Positions 1 through 9,542 of a stretch of DNA of 64,000 nt are shown one piece after another (position 1 is the stretch's first letter; each line of letters opens with the position of its first letter). The DNA is from Kaistia dalseonensis. Lineage in GTDB: Bacteria > Pseudomonadota > Alphaproteobacteria > Rhizobiales > Kaistiaceae. The position numbers and the translations under genes were made by a program. The notes beneath the pieces were generated by a model that searched no databases, was not told the DNA's origin, and saw only the letters and a list, made by a program, of their open reading frames with translations. The stretch spans positions 124,001 to 188,000 of the forward strand of contig NZ_JAUSVO010000006.1 in assembly GCF_030814715.1 (NCBI RefSeq), given 5' to 3'.

Positions 1-290
1 GGCACGGTGCCGATGAAGGGAATGGGATGGGCAGCGCGCAGCGCGGGAAGCACCAGCGTGGACGCCGTGTTGCAGGCGATGACGACAGCATCGGGCTGGA
101 ACCGCGCGATCAACCGGCCGATCAGCGCCACGATATGTTCGAGCAGCGGTCCGGCCTCCCAATCGCCATAGGGAAAGGCGGCATCGTCGGCGACATAGGC
201 GATCTCCGCCGAGGGCAGATTGCGGCGGATCTCGCGCAATACGGAGAGACCGCCTATCCCGGAATCGAAGACCAGCAGCCGGATGCTCAA
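1..290 (-). CDS. murI: glutamate racemase, N-terminal part (cut by window edge)
   Basis: Translating the minus strand from TTG at 290 gives about 96 residues of glutamate racemase, which makes D-glutamate for peptidoglycan from L-glutamate in the cytoplasm. The family signatures are visible: DSGIGG near residues 8-13, the YVADDAAFPYG segment, and ACNTAS around residue 75 holding the first catalytic cysteine. The second catalytic cysteine lies outside the window. The TTG overlaps the stop of the trmJ-like gene by 2 bases, so the two are probably translationally coupled; an upstream alternative start cannot be excluded. Family assignment is firm, start less so. Confidence 0.88.
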   Translation of the reverse strand, partial: MSIRLLVFDSGIGGLSVLREIRRNLPSAEIAYVADDAAFPYGDWEAGPLLEHIVALIGRLIARFQPDAVVIACNTASTLVLPALRAAHPIPFIGTV

Positions 291-1096
291 TCGTCGGCCT
301 CGCGGCTGGTCGTCTCCGTCCCGTCGGCGCGCCGGCGGGGGCGTGTCGGACGATTTTCGAGCGCCGCGATGACGCCGCGCAGGGTGCGGATGTCCTTCTC
401 GGTGAACTGCGCCTTCTGCAGCATGGCGCGCAGCGTATGGACGACCACCGGCCGCTTCTCGACCGGACGGAAGAAGGTCACGGCATCGAGCGCGCCTTCC
501 AGATGCTCGAACAGGCCGATCAGCTCTTCCTTGGTCGCCGGGCGGCTGTCGTTCGGCGTCGTGAAGCGCAGCCCAGCCTCTTCGCTCTCCAGCCCGCTCC
601 GCCGCCATTCATAAGCGACGATCAGCACGGCCTGCGCGATGTTGAGCGAGGCGAATTGCGGATCGATCGGCAGCGTTACGATCTCGTCGGCGAGCGAAAT
701 CTCCTCGTTCGTCAGTCCGATCCGCTCGCGTCCGAACAAGACACCGGTCCGCACGCCCTCCATCATCCGGCCGCGCATCATCTCGGCCGCCGAAGCCGGA
801 CCACGAACCGTCTTGGCGAGTTCGCGCGGGCGGGCGGTCGTCGCGGCCACATAGCCGAGATCGGCCACGGCCTCCTCGACGGTGCCGAACAGGCGGATAC
901 GGTCGAACACATGGTCGGCCCGGCTCGCGGCACGGCGCGCGCTCTCGCTCGGCCAGCCGTCGCGCGGGTTCACGACACGCAGGTCGCGAAGGCCGAAATT
1001 CGCCATGGCGCGGGCGGCGGTGCCGATATTCTCGCCGAGTTGCGGCTCGACGAGGATGATCGCAGGTCCGTCGATCAGGAGTTCGGAATCTGACAT
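287..1096 (-). CDS. trmJ: tRNA (cytidine/uridine-2'-O-)-methyltransferase, TrmJ type
   Basis: A 269-residue SPOUT methyltransferase of the TrmH/TrmJ group, expected to methylate the 2'-hydroxyl at tRNA position 32 using SAM. The N-terminal motif (VEPQLGENIGTAARAMANFG, residues about 16-35) and the knot-forming GVLFGRERIGLTNEE and SLNIAQAVLIVAYEW blocks are intact. The C-terminal extension (about 160-269) fits TrmJ rather than the shorter TrmL. It is followed directly by murI with overlapping stop and start. Substrate position is inferred from family knowledge, not from this sequence. Confidence 0.88.
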   Translation of the reverse strand: MSDSELLIDGPAIILVEPQLGENIGTAARAMANFGLRDLRVVNPRDGWPSESARRAASRADHVFDRIRLFGTVEEAVADLGYVAATTARPRELAKTVRGPASAAEMMRGRMMEGVRTGVLFGRERIGLTNEEISLADEIVTLPIDPQFASLNIAQAVLIVAYEWRRSGLESEEAGLRFTTPNDSRPATKEELIGLFEHLEGALDAVTFFRPVEKRPVVVHTLRAMLQKAQFTEKDIRTLRGVIAALENRPTRPRRRADGTETTSREADD

Positions 1097-1290
1097 GGAT
1101 CTCGCAAAGGGATCGAAAACGTGGGTGGCGCTGTCCTAACGCATAGCATCGCCCCTCGCCAGAGACGTCCGAACCCCCAAGGCGATGGGCGCCCGATTCG
1201 GCGCTTCCACATCGCATTCCGATATCGGCAATATGGTTGTAGAATGGCAGCATCCGCGCCAGATTCGGGCGCTATTTTGGGGGTACGGCA

Positions 1291-1854
1291 ATGCCGACGG
1301 TCATCGTCTCGGACAAGAGCATTTCGGCGACGGTCCTGCAGAAATGGGGCTGGTTCATCGCGCTCGGCGTGGTGTTCCTGATTGGCGGCATCTTCGCCAT
1401 CATGATGCCGCTCGTTTCCAGTCTCGCCGTCGGCATCTTCCTCGCCGCCATCCTCGTCATCGCCGGCGTCATCCAGATCTTCCAGGCCTTCCGCGTCCAG
1501 AGCTGGTCGGGCTTCATCTGGCAGTTGCTGATCGGCGTGATCGTCCTGATCGGCGGCATCGCGATCTACTCTTCGCCGGTCTCCGGCAGCTTCGCGCTCA
1601 CGCTCGTGATCGCGGCCGTGTTCATCGCCAAGGGCATCTTCCAGATCGTGCTCGGCTTCCGCCTGCGCCCGCAGGACGGCTGGGGCTGGATCCTGGCTGC
1701 GGGCATCATCGCGCTGCTGGTCGGCGTCATGATCCTCTCCAACTACCCGTTCTCGGGCCTCTGGGTTCCCGGCACGCTCGCTGGCGTCTCGCTGATCTTC
1801 ACGGGCTGGAGCTATATCGCCCTGGGTCTGGCGGCGCGGCGTCTGGCGTCCTGA
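1291..1854 (+). CDS. HdeD-family multi-pass membrane protein
   Basis: A 187-residue protein made almost entirely of hydrophobic helices (about six, beginning near residue 17), with the repeated GIFLAAILVIAGVIQIFQAF-type segments typical of HdeD/DUF308 proteins. In enterobacteria HdeD is linked to acid resistance; the function here is unknown. A G-rich stretch just before the ATG can serve as ribosome binding site. Its 3' end overlaps the convergent lipoprotein gene by 56 bases. Confidence 0.8.
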   Translation: MPTVIVSDKSISATVLQKWGWFIALGVVFLIGGIFAIMMPLVSSLAVGIFLAAILVIAGVIQIFQAFRVQSWSGFIWQLLIGVIVLIGGIAIYSSPVSGSFALTLVIAAVFIAKGIFQIVLGFRLRPQDGWGWILAAGIIALLVGVMILSNYPFSGLWVPGTLAGVSLIFTGWSYIALGLAARRLAS

Positions 1855-2329
1855 CACTGATCGACGCCGGCGCGGCGGACATCGCAGGCGCCGGCGCGAT
1901 CTCCCGGGCATAATCGACACAGGCCGCGACGATCGGTGCGCAGACCGTGTTGCGGCCATAGGACGTGTCATTGTCGCCGGCATAAGTGAGCCGCACGGCG
2001 CGTCCATCGACGAAGCGGATCTGCGCGCGGCAATTGCCGCCGCCGGGCTTCATCGAGACGGACGTGCTCGCCGCCCCGAACAGGACCGGCGCATTGACCG
2101 TCACGCCACCGCTCGACACCGCCGTTTCATAGCTCCAGATCTCGCTGCCATCGCTCTCGCGTGATGTCCGCTGCGGGAAACCGGCGCACATGCGGATATC
2201 GGCTTGGCTGAGCCCCACGATGGAGCTCCGCGCCGCTATCACCGTGCGTTCCGATGTCGTGCACCCGTTGAGAGTGGCCGCGGACGCGACGAGAAGGCCG
2301 ATAGCTGCCCGGCGCAGCACGCGCTTCAT
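1799..2329 (-). CDS. putative exported lipoprotein, unknown function
   Basis: A 176-residue protein beginning with a basic, hydrophobic signal peptide and a lipobox-like LNGC at about residues 20-23, so it is probably a lipid-anchored periplasmic protein. The mature part (SQADIRMCAGFP, then EIWSYET) resembles small SmpA/BamE-like or outer-membrane-assembly-type lipoproteins only in general layout; I do not recognise a family. The C-terminus is Pro/Ala-rich and its last 56 bases overlap the HdeD-like gene on the other strand. It follows the 82-aa membrane protein gene by 30 bases, suggesting one transcript. Confidence 0.7.
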   Translation of the reverse strand: MKRVLRRAAIGLLVASAATLNGCTTSERTVIAARSSIVGLSQADIRMCAGFPQRTSRESDGSEIWSYETAVSSGGVTVNAPVLFGAASTSVSMKPGGGNCRAQIRFVDGRAVRLTYAGDNDTSYGRNTVCAPIVAACVDYAREIAPAPAMSAAPASISVRTPDAAPPDPGRYSSSP

Positions 2330-2359
2330 GGCGCATCCCCCGTCGAATGGACCGCCGGA

Positions 2360-2608
2360 TCAGTCGGGAGCATCCTGAAGGGCCGCGACCTGTCGCTCGG
2401 CAAGGCCGAGCGCGAGAACGCCCAGAGCCAGAACCGCCGCGCAATCATGCGCCCAAATGAAAGCCTGGGCATTCGAGAGTGAATAGCCAGCCAGCGCTGC
2501 GAGGCTGATGGCCACGACAAGCGCCGACCAGATGATCAGCCCGACCAGGAGCGCGACGCCACCGCGCACCATGAGTTCGTCCATGTTTTCCGGAATGGCT
2601 TTCAGCAT
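2360..2608 (-). CDS. small two-helix membrane protein, unknown
   Basis: An 82-residue protein with two clear hydrophobic helices (about 17-42 and 52-70). A GGAGA-type ribosome binding site lies about 10 bases before the ATG. It is the first gene of an apparent pair with the lipoprotein gene downstream. No family recognised. Confidence 0.6.
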   Translation of the reverse strand: MLKAIPENMDELMVRGGVALLVGLIIWSALVVAISLAALAGYSLSNAQAFIWAHDCAAVLALGVLALGLAERQVAALQDAPD

Positions 2609-2792
2609 GGCCTGTCTCCGTTCGCCTGCACCGACATTTGTTGCCGCAGTGCAGCAACGACTGATGAGGCAACCGCTATGGCGCGACAGGGTTCCGATTC
2701 TTTTCGCGTCTCGCTGACTTATCGTGTCGTTACGTCAGACCACGGCCGGCGAGACCGTCGGCCACTCTGCGAATTCGGTCGGGGCTCCGGTC

Positions 2793-3920
2793 TCAGAGCG
2801 GCCCTGCAACCGCCGACGGACGACCCGTCAGGGCGCGCTGCGCCAGAGCGCCGAGACCAAGCAGTGTCGCCACCACGCCGACGACCCAGCCGAAGATCGG
2901 TATGGCGTGGAGAATCGACAGGACGACCAGGCCGACGAGGATGGCCCCGATGGCAGCCCAGCGACTGGCCGAAATGCGGCCCGTGACGCGGTCGAGCAGT
3001 GCACCGCCGACCACATAGGCGCTGGTCAGGTAGCCGGCGATCAGCAGGAACGGGATCAACAGGATGATCACCGGGACCAGCGGTATGCCGATCAGCGAAA
3101 TCGACAGCACGAAGACCGAACCGAACAGCGCCGACAAGGTGATGATCCCGGCGAAGAAGGTGCGCCATGGACGGTTGGTCAGAACACCGCGCGCATCGGC
3201 CAGCACCGGCATCAGGATCCAGACCAGCAGCACGCCGGCGACGAGCAGCACGGCGAGGAACATGAGCGCGCCGCCGATGAAGTGTGTCATGCCAGGCGGC
3301 ACCGGCGGTGGAGCGACGATATTGGCCGTCACCTTCTCGGGCGCGATGACCTCGGCCGGGATATTCAGCGCCCGGTCACTCCAATAGGTGAGGTTTCCGC
3401 CAATATGGGCGCCGGGCCCGAACCGAATCTCGCGCGCCCGGATTTCGGCCGAGCCGGAGATCGGCGCACCGATCTCGACGACATCACCCGTCAGCAGCGC
3501 ATTGCCGGCGATCGGGCCATCAATGTTGACATAGCGGGCGCCCAGTATCGCCTCGCCGCCGATCGAGCCTTTCGCACCGACATTGACCGCATATCCGGCA
3601 GCCGTCACATCCCCGGTGACCGGTGCGTCGAAGCTGACCGAATAGCCGATGGCGTAAGCGTCCCCGCCGACCGCTGCGTCGAAACGGACATTGCGTCCCG
3701 CCGCATGGGCGGTTCCCGAAATATCGCTGTCGATGGCCACCGTCTCGCCTGCGGCGAACAGGCCCCGCAACCCCGGCTGGCCAACGCGCACATCCATGCC
3801 AGTCGTGAAGAGACTGTTGCCGAAGCGATGGCTCCCGCCATCATCGTCGGCCGACGCGGCGCCGCCGAGCAGAAGGAGAACGAATGCCGCGCGGGCGGCG
3901 AGCTTGAAGAAGCGGGCCAT
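2793..3920 (-). CDS. exported bactofilin-like (polymer-forming) protein with C-terminal membrane helices
   Basis: A 375-residue protein. It starts with a signal peptide (MARFFKLAARAAFVLLLLGG...), followed at about residues 35-190 by short glycine/valine repeats such as ISGTAHAAGRNVRF and VTGDVTAAGYAVNV that are characteristic of the bactofilin right-handed beta-helix (DUF583). From about residue 210 to 370 there are four to five hydrophobic helices. The start at 3920 is preferred because AGAGAGG lies at the correct distance; an ATG 21 bases upstream lacks one. Classical bactofilins are cytosolic and lack a signal peptide, so this is the exported, membrane-anchored variant. Function unknown; an envelope scaffold is an inference. 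Confidence 0.72.
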   Translation of the reverse strand: MARFFKLAARAAFVLLLLGGAASADDDGGSHRFGNSLFTTGMDVRVGQPGLRGLFAAGETVAIDSDISGTAHAAGRNVRFDAAVGGDAYAIGYSVSFDAPVTGDVTAAGYAVNVGAKGSIGGEAILGARYVNIDGPIAGNALLTGDVVEIGAPISGSAEIRAREIRFGPGAHIGGNLTYWSDRALNIPAEVIAPEKVTANIVAPPPVPPGMTHFIGGALMFLAVLLVAGVLLVWILMPVLADARGVLTNRPWRTFFAGIITLSALFGSVFVLSISLIGIPLVPVIILLIPFLLIAGYLTSAYVVGGALLDRVTGRISASRWAAIGAILVGLVVLSILHAIPIFGWVVGVVATLLGLGALAQRALTGRPSAVAGPL

Positions 3921-4171
3921 GATGACCTCTCTGGCTGGCACAGGCGAGCAGGAAGTGGATCACGGGCTGTGCAACAATACCCGCGCTCTATCGGCAACCA
4001 TCATGACGCATTACCGGGCGCAGGAATTGATGCGCGTCAAACGCCGCTCTGACGACTTTCCGCCCTCTAGCCCCGATGCTATAGCAACAGCGACTTTTCA
4101 CTCGCGCTCCACCACGCGGCCTCCACCGCCCCGGCCGAGCGCTCCCAACCCCAAGGCGAGGCAATTTCTCC

Positions 4172-5383
4172 ATGGCGAAGATCAAGGTAGCCAATCCCGT
4201 CGTTGAGCTCGACGGCGATGAGATGACCCGGATCATCTGGCAGAATATCAAAGACAAGCTGATCCATCCCTATCTCGATCTCGACCTGCAGTATTACGAC
4301 CTCGGCATCGAACATCGCGACGCGACCAACGATCAGGTGACGATCGACGCCGCCGAAGCGATCAAGAAGGTCGGCGTCGGCGTCAAATGCGCCACGATCA
4401 CGCCGGACGAAGCCCGCGTGAAGGAATTCAACCTGAAGGAAATGTGGAAGTCGCCGAACGGCACGATCCGCAACATCCTCGGCGGCGTGATCTTCCGCGA
4501 GCCGATCATCTGCCAGAACGTGCCGCGCCTGGTGCCCGGCTGGACGCAGCCGATCATCGTCGGCCGTCACGCCTTCGGCGACCAGTACAAGGCGACCGAT
4601 TTCAAGGTTCCCGGCAAGGGCCGCCTGACGGTCAAGTTCGAGGGCGAGGACGGCACCGTCATCGAGAAGGAAGTCTTCAAGTTCCCGGGCGCTGGCGTCG
4701 CCATGGCGATGTACAACCTCGACGAATCGATCCGCGAATTCGCCCGCGCCTCGCTGAATTACGGCCTGATGCGCAAATATCCGGTCTACCTCTCGACCAA
4801 GAACACGATCCTCAAGGCCTATGACGGCCGCTTCAAGGACCTGTTCCAGGAAGTGTTCGATGCCGAATTCGCCGCCGCCTTCAAGGCAGCCGGCATCACC
4901 TATGAGCATCGCCTGATCGACGACATGGTCGCGTCTGCGCTCAAGTGGTCCGGCGGCTATGTCTGGGCGTGCAAGAACTATGATGGCGACGTCCAGTCCG
5001 ACACGGTCGCGCAGGGCTTCGGCTCGCTCGGCCTGATGACCTCCGTGCTCCTGACGCCCGATGGCAAGACCGTCGAGGCCGAGGCCGCGCACGGCACCGT
5101 CACGCGCCATTACCGCGAGCATCAGAAGGGCAAGGAGACGTCGACCAACTCGATCGCCTCGATCTTCGCCTGGACCCGCGGCCTCGCCCATCGCGCCAAG
5201 CTCGATGACAATGCCGAACTCGCCAAGTTCTCGTCGACGCTCGAGAAGGTCTGCGTCGACACGGTCGAAGCCGGCTTCATGACCAAGGATCTCGCGCTCC
5301 TCGTCGGTCCGGACCAGAAGTGGCTCTCCACCACCGGCTTCCTCGACAAGGTCAGCGAAAACCTGAACAAGGCGATGGCATAA
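4172..5383 (+). CDS. icd: NADP-dependent isocitrate dehydrogenase
   Basis: A 403-residue homodimeric isocitrate dehydrogenase of the eukaryote-like subfamily common in alphaproteobacteria. It converts isocitrate to 2-oxoglutarate with NADPH production in the TCA cycle. The substrate-binding segment [12 protein letters not shown] (about residues 94-105), the metal-binding aspartates in the LIDDMVA region and the NADP-binding [14 protein letters not shown] segment are intact. Length matches the family. It has no operon partner; a perfect hairpin lies 60 bases after the stop. Confidence 0.96.
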   Translation: MAKIKVANPVVELDGDEMTRIIWQNIKDKLIHPYLDLDLQYYDLGIEHRDATNDQVTIDAAEAIKKVGVGVKCATITPDEARVKEFNLKEMWKSPNGTIRNILGGVIFREPIICQNVPRLVPGWTQPIIVGRHAFGDQYKATDFKVPGKGRLTVKFEGEDGTVIEKEVFKFPGAGVAMAMYNLDESIREFARASLNYGLMRKYPVYLSTKNTILKAYDGRFKDLFQEVFDAEFAAAFKAAGITYEHRLIDDMVASALKWSGGYVWACKNYDGDVQSDTVAQGFGSLGLMTSVLLTPDGKTVEAEAAHGTVTRHYREHQKGKETSTNSIASIFAWTRGLAHRAKLDDNAELAKFSSTLEKVCVDTVEAGFMTKDLALLVGPDQKWLSTTGFLDKVSENLNKAMA

Positions 5384-5442
5384 GCCGAGGCCGCCAGCGG
5401 CTTTTCGCCGGTCAGGTGGCTCTCTTCAAACGATCGACAGCG

Positions 5443-5470
5443 AGATCGGCGCGGGCCTCCGCGCCGATCT
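5443..5470. terminator. 12-bp GC-rich hairpin downstream of icd
   Basis: Arms 5443-5454 and 5459-5470 pair perfectly around the 4-base loop GCCT. There is no T-run after it, so it is either a weak terminator or an mRNA 3'-end stabiliser for icd. Confidence 0.45.
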
Positions 5471-5588
5471 TCGGCAAGATGACTACGCATAGCCAAGCAG
5501 TTTACGGGCGCCGATCGGAGATCGGCTGGAAAGGCCGGGCCGCATAGGCTAGCCTGATGGCAGGTTTCAACGGCAGAGGATCGGTACC

Positions 5589-6386
5589 ATGTCGTCGATC
5601 ACGACCGGCAATGCCGAGCAATATGCCGATAGCCGCAAGCTTGCCGCGCGTGCTCGACTCAATTCGCACTATACGATTGCCGCAACGGGCTGGTTCGAGT
5701 GGGTGGCCTCGCAATTGCCGCTTCGTGCCCGGGATCGCGTACTCGACGTCGGCTGCGGGCCCGGTTGGTTCTGGGCGGCGGCCGAGCCAATCGCACCAGC
5801 CGAACTCCGCCTGACGCTGCTCGATCTATCGGCCGGGATGGTCGGCGAAGCCGTCACCCGCTGTGCGACAGCGGGCTTCAACGGCGTCGAGGGCGAAACG
5901 GCCGATGCAACGGCGCTGCCCTTCGCCGCGGAGACGTTCGACGCCGTAATCGCCATGCACATGCTCTATCACGTCGCCGATCAGATGACGGCGATCTCCG
6001 AGGCCTGGCGCGTGCTGAAGCCCGGTGGCTTTCTGGCGGTTACGACGAACGGGATCGGCAACATGCGCGAGATCTACGCGCTGACGACCCGGCTCGGCAG
6101 CGCGCCGATCGATCCAGCGGCCGCCGCCTTCGGGTTTGACGACGCGAAGCGACTGATGCGCGCCGCCTTCGGCAATGTCACGGCAAGTGAACATCCGGCC
6201 CATCTGCGCGTCACCGAACCGGAGGACCTGATCCTGGCGATGACGTCGTTCCCACCCGGAGACCGGGCCAGCGAGGCCGAACTGCAATCGTTCCGTGGCG
6301 CCGTGGCCGAAGCATTCGATGCTGGCGGCGGCGTACTCGAAAGCGCCAAGGAAACCGGCCTGTTCATCAGCCGGAAAGCGGCCTGA
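5589..6386 (+). CDS. class I SAM-dependent methyltransferase
   Basis: A 265-residue Methyltransf_11/25-type enzyme. SAM motif I is DVGCGPGWFW (about residues 53-62), followed by the acidic LLDLSAGM strand and ATALPFAAETFDAVIAMHML, the usual motif pattern of small-molecule methyltransferases. A GAGGA ribosome binding site precedes the ATG. It stands alone between icd and the convergent AraC regulator, so the substrate cannot be inferred. Confidence 0.85.
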   Translation: MSSITTGNAEQYADSRKLAARARLNSHYTIAATGWFEWVASQLPLRARDRVLDVGCGPGWFWAAAEPIAPAELRLTLLDLSAGMVGEAVTRCATAGFNGVEGETADATALPFAAETFDAVIAMHMLYHVADQMTAISEAWRVLKPGGFLAVTTNGIGNMREIYALTTRLGSAPIDPAAAAFGFDDAKRLMRAAFGNVTASEHPAHLRVTEPEDLILAMTSFPPGDRASEAELQSFRGAVAEAFDAGGGVLESAKETGLFISRKAA

Positions 6387-6490
6387 ATCTGGTGCGGCTC
6401 GGCCCTCGGCAAGTTGAGCATCTCCCCATTGCGACGTGGAGAGGTGCCGGCGCTTGAGACGTCCGCGACCGGTCTCGTGGCGACGATGCC

Positions 6491-7402
6491 CTAAACCGGC
6501 TCTGCCATACGCTGCGGATCGGTGATCGAAAGCTCTCGCAGCCGCGCCGCGTCACGGGCGGGCGGCGCGCCGAAGAGGCGGTTATATTCGCGCGTGAACT
6601 GGGACTGGCTCTCATAGCCGACGGCAAAGCCGATGCTCCCGGCGTCCGCAGGCCGCGCGAGCAGCAGCCGGCGCGCCTCCTGCAGGCGGATCTGCTTCTG
6701 GAACTGGAGCGGGCTCATCGATGTCACCGCCTTGAAATGACGATGAAAAGACGACGCGCTCATGCCAGCGATTTCGGCCAGCATCTCGACACGGGCCGCC
6801 TCGGCATAATTGTGCTTGATCCAGTCGATCACGCGGCTGATGCAGGAGAGCCGGCTGTCGGACAGCGCGATCTGGCGCAGCATGCGGCCCTGCGCGCCGC
6901 ACAAGAGCCGATAGAGGATCTCGCGCTCCAGCATCGGCCCGAGCACGGGAAGATCGCGCGGCCGATCAAGCAGTTTCAACATGCGGATGACAGGATCGAG
7001 CAAATCGGCATCGACCGCCGAGACGGCCATGCCAGCGACCGGCGCGCCATCATCCTCGATCTCGGCAAGTTCCAGCAGCATCGCCGCAAGCATGGCGCGG
7101 TCGAGACGCAGGCTGAAGGCGAGATATGGCTCCTCAGGACTCGCGTCGATGATCTCGCCACTCGCCGGAAGATCGACCGAGACGACCAGATACTTAGCCG
7201 CATCATAAATCAGCACATTGTCGCCGACGATGACGCGCTTGGCGCCCTGTGCCACGATGCAGAAGAGCGGTTCATAGAGGACGCGCGACGGCATCGTCAT
7301 GTTGCCCGAGCGCATGAGCGTCACACGCGGGATCGGCGTCTCGACGCGCGGAACCTGGCAGTGCCGTGCGATCAGGCCGCGCAATTCGTTCATCTGGTCC
7401 AT
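6491..7402 (-). CDS. AraC-family transcriptional regulator (cupin N-terminal domain)
   Basis: A 303-residue regulator. The N-terminal half (VLYEPLFCIVAQGAKRVIVGD...) matches the AraC_N type I cupin domain, and residues about 200-295 hold the double helix-turn-helix (MSASSFHRHFKAVTSMSPLQFQKQ, then IGFAVGYESQSQFTREY). The start at 7402 (MDQMNEL) fits the family; a long in-frame upstream extension to 7804 overlaps the divergent SDR gene and is rejected. It is transcribed away from the SDR and aldo-keto reductase genes with a 154-base gap, the common arrangement in which the regulator controls them. Confidence 0.88.
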   Translation of the reverse strand: MDQMNELRGLIARHCQVPRVETPIPRVTLMRSGNMTMPSRVLYEPLFCIVAQGAKRVIVGDNVLIYDAAKYLVVSVDLPASGEIIDASPEEPYLAFSLRLDRAMLAAMLLELAEIEDDGAPVAGMAVSAVDADLLDPVIRMLKLLDRPRDLPVLGPMLEREILYRLLCGAQGRMLRQIALSDSRLSCISRVIDWIKHNYAEAARVEMLAEIAGMSASSFHRHFKAVTSMSPLQFQKQIRLQEARRLLLARPADAGSIGFAVGYESQSQFTREYNRLFGAPPARDAARLRELSITDPQRMAEPV

Positions 7403-7556
7403 ATCCGCTCCGATAGCACAAAGAGACCCGGCCGGCGCAAGCAATGCGACCATGGCGATCAAGACTCTGAGAGGATCGTGCAAAAAGCCGGCAGCTTTTG
7501 GATAGCGCCGCGAAGCCGTGCTCGCCATCTGAAGAGCGTCATTGAAGGAGCTTCTC

Positions 7557-8393
7557 ATGAGCAAGACTTGGTTTGTTACCGGAGCGACGCGCGGCATCGG
7601 CGCCGAGATCACCAGGGCCGCCCTCGCCGCCGGCGACAGCGTCGTCGCCACGGGGCGTGACCCGGCGCGGATCGAGGCGACTTTCCCGGATGGCGGCGAC
7701 CGTCTCCTGGCGGTCGCCCTCGACGTCACGTCCGAGGCGCAGATCAAGGCGGCGGTCGCAGCCGCCGCCGAGAAATTCGGACGCATCGACGTGCTCGTCA
7801 ACAATGCCGGCTATGGCCAGCTCGGACTGTTCGAGGAGACCGCACCCGGCGATGCCGAACAGCAATTCGCAACCAATGTGTTCGGTCTCTTCAACGTGAC
7901 CCGCGCCGTGCTGCCGCTGATGCGGCAACAGCGTTCGGGCCATATCTTCAATCTCTCGTCGATTGCCGGCCTGCGCGGCGGCCTCGGCGGCTCGCTCTAT
8001 TGCGCCAGCAAGTTCGCAATCGAAGGCTTTTCGGAATCGCTCGCCCAGGAAATCGAGCCGTTCGGGATCAGCGTGACCGTGGTCGAGCCCGGCTTCTTCC
8101 GCACCGATTTTCTCGATGACACGTCGGTTCGCCTCAGCACCGCAGGGATCGCGGACTATGCCGAAGTCTCGGCGCAGATCCGTAGCGGCTATGCGGCGCG
8201 CAACCACCAACAGGCCGGCGATCCGGTCAAGCTCGCCGGCGTCATCGTCACGCTCGCTGGAGAGGAACAGCCGCCCTTCCGCTATGCGGCCGGCAGCGAT
8301 GCGGCCGAGGTGTTCGCCGCCAAGATCGCGCGGCTGACGGCGGAACTCGAAGCGACACGCCCGCTCTCCCCCCAGACCGACGGCTCCTTCTAG
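7557..8393 (+). CDS. short-chain dehydrogenase/reductase (SDR)
   Basis: A 278-residue classical SDR. It has the NAD(P)-binding TGATRGIG at about residues 8-15, NNAG, the catalytic serine in NLSSIAG and the YCASK active-site motif. The ATG at 7557 is preceded by AAGGAG at good spacing, which rules out the in-frame ATG at 7542. It lies directly before an aldo-keto reductase (80-base gap) and opposite an AraC regulator, suggesting an inducible carbonyl-reducing pair. Substrate unknown. Confidence 0.9.
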   Translation: MSKTWFVTGATRGIGAEITRAALAAGDSVVATGRDPARIEATFPDGGDRLLAVALDVTSEAQIKAAVAAAAEKFGRIDVLVNNAGYGQLGLFEETAPGDAEQQFATNVFGLFNVTRAVLPLMRQQRSGHIFNLSSIAGLRGGLGGSLYCASKFAIEGFSESLAQEIEPFGISVTVVEPGFFRTDFLDDTSVRLSTAGIADYAEVSAQIRSGYAARNHQQAGDPVKLAGVIVTLAGEEQPPFRYAAGSDAAEVFAAKIARLTAELEATRPLSPQTDGSF

Positions 8394-8473
8394 CACCTTC
8401 AGGCGGGCCGACGTCGGCTCGCCTGCATCCCACCCGGCGCCCTGCGCCACCCCAGCCAGAACGGAACATTCCC

Positions 8474-9496
8474 ATGCGCTACAACACGCTCGGAGGCACA
8501 GGCCTCCTCGTTTCGGAAATCACCCTCGGCACCATGACCTTTGGCGGTCGTGGCTTCTGGACCGCGATTGGCGAGCTCGACCAGTCGGCGGCCGACACCA
8601 TCGTCGCTCGCGCGCTCGATGCCGGCGTCAACTTCATCGATACGGCCGACGTCTATTCGGAAGGGCTCTCCGAGGAAGTCACGGGCCGTGCCATGGTCAA
8701 TTCGGGCAAGAAGCGCTCCGACATCGTGCTCGCGACCAAGGCGCTCGGCTCGGTCGGACCCGGCCCGAACGATCGCGGCGCCTCGCGCGGCCATATCATG
8801 GACGCCGTGAAGGCGAGCCTGACCCGCCTCGGTACCGACTATATCGATCTCTACCAGATCCACGGCTTCGACCCGCTGACCCCGATCGAGGAAACGGTCC
8901 GCGCCCTCGACGATCTCGTCCGCCAGGGGCATGTCCGCTATGTCGGCGTCTCGAACTGGGCCTCGTGGCAGATCATGAAGGCGCTCGGCATCGCCGACCA
9001 CAATGGCTGGGCCCGCTTCGCCTCACTGCAGGCCTATTACACGATCGCCGGTCGCGACCTCGAACGCGACATCGCGCCGATGCTCCTCGACCAGAAGGTT
9101 GGCCTGATGGTGTGGAGCCCGTTGGCGGGCGGCCTGCTCTCGGGCAAATATGATCGCGACGGCAGTTCGCCGGAGGGTGGCCGCCGCGCGAATTTCGACT
9201 TTCCGCCCGTCAACAAGGACCGCGCCTTCGACGTGATCGACGTCATGCGTGACATCGCCAACGCCAAAGGCACCTCGGTGGCGCGGATCGCGCTCGCCTG
9301 GCTGCTGAAACAACCCTTCGTGACGACGGTCATCATCGGTGCGAAGACGATCGAGCAGCTGGACGACAACCTCGCCGCGACGGACATCGAACTCTCCGCC
9401 GACGAACTCGCCCGGCTCGACGCGGTCAGCGCCTTGCCGCCGGAATATCCGGGCTGGATGCTGGCGCGGCAGAGCGAAGGTCGCAAGCGCGGCTGA
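8474..9496 (+). CDS. aldo/keto reductase
   Basis: A 340-residue NADPH-dependent oxidoreductase with the aldo-keto reductase (beta/alpha)8 barrel. The catalytic tetrad is visible as Asp56 and Tyr61 (in DTADVY), Lys88 (ATKAL) and His129 (YQIHGF). The cofactor segment near the C-terminus (VIIGAKTIEQLDDNL) is intact. It likely shares a transcript with the preceding SDR. General detoxification of aldehydes or ketones is inferred from the family and the AraC neighbour. Confidence 0.92.
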   Translation: MRYNTLGGTGLLVSEITLGTMTFGGRGFWTAIGELDQSAADTIVARALDAGVNFIDTADVYSEGLSEEVTGRAMVNSGKKRSDIVLATKALGSVGPGPNDRGASRGHIMDAVKASLTRLGTDYIDLYQIHGFDPLTPIEETVRALDDLVRQGHVRYVGVSNWASWQIMKALGIADHNGWARFASLQAYYTIAGRDLERDIAPMLLDQKVGLMVWSPLAGGLLSGKYDRDGSSPEGGRRANFDFPPVNKDRAFDVIDVMRDIANAKGTSVARIALAWLLKQPFVTTVIIGAKTIEQLDDNLAATDIELSADELARLDAVSALPPEYPGWMLARQSEGRKRG

Positions 9497-9542
9497 TCCG
9501 CAGGCGACTTGACGCTTCGAAGCAATCGACTAAGCAAGGCGG

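Noticed and set aside
7403-7804. N-terminal extension of the AraC regulator to 7804
   Set aside because: It overlaps the divergent SDR gene and its promoter, and the family start is at 7402.
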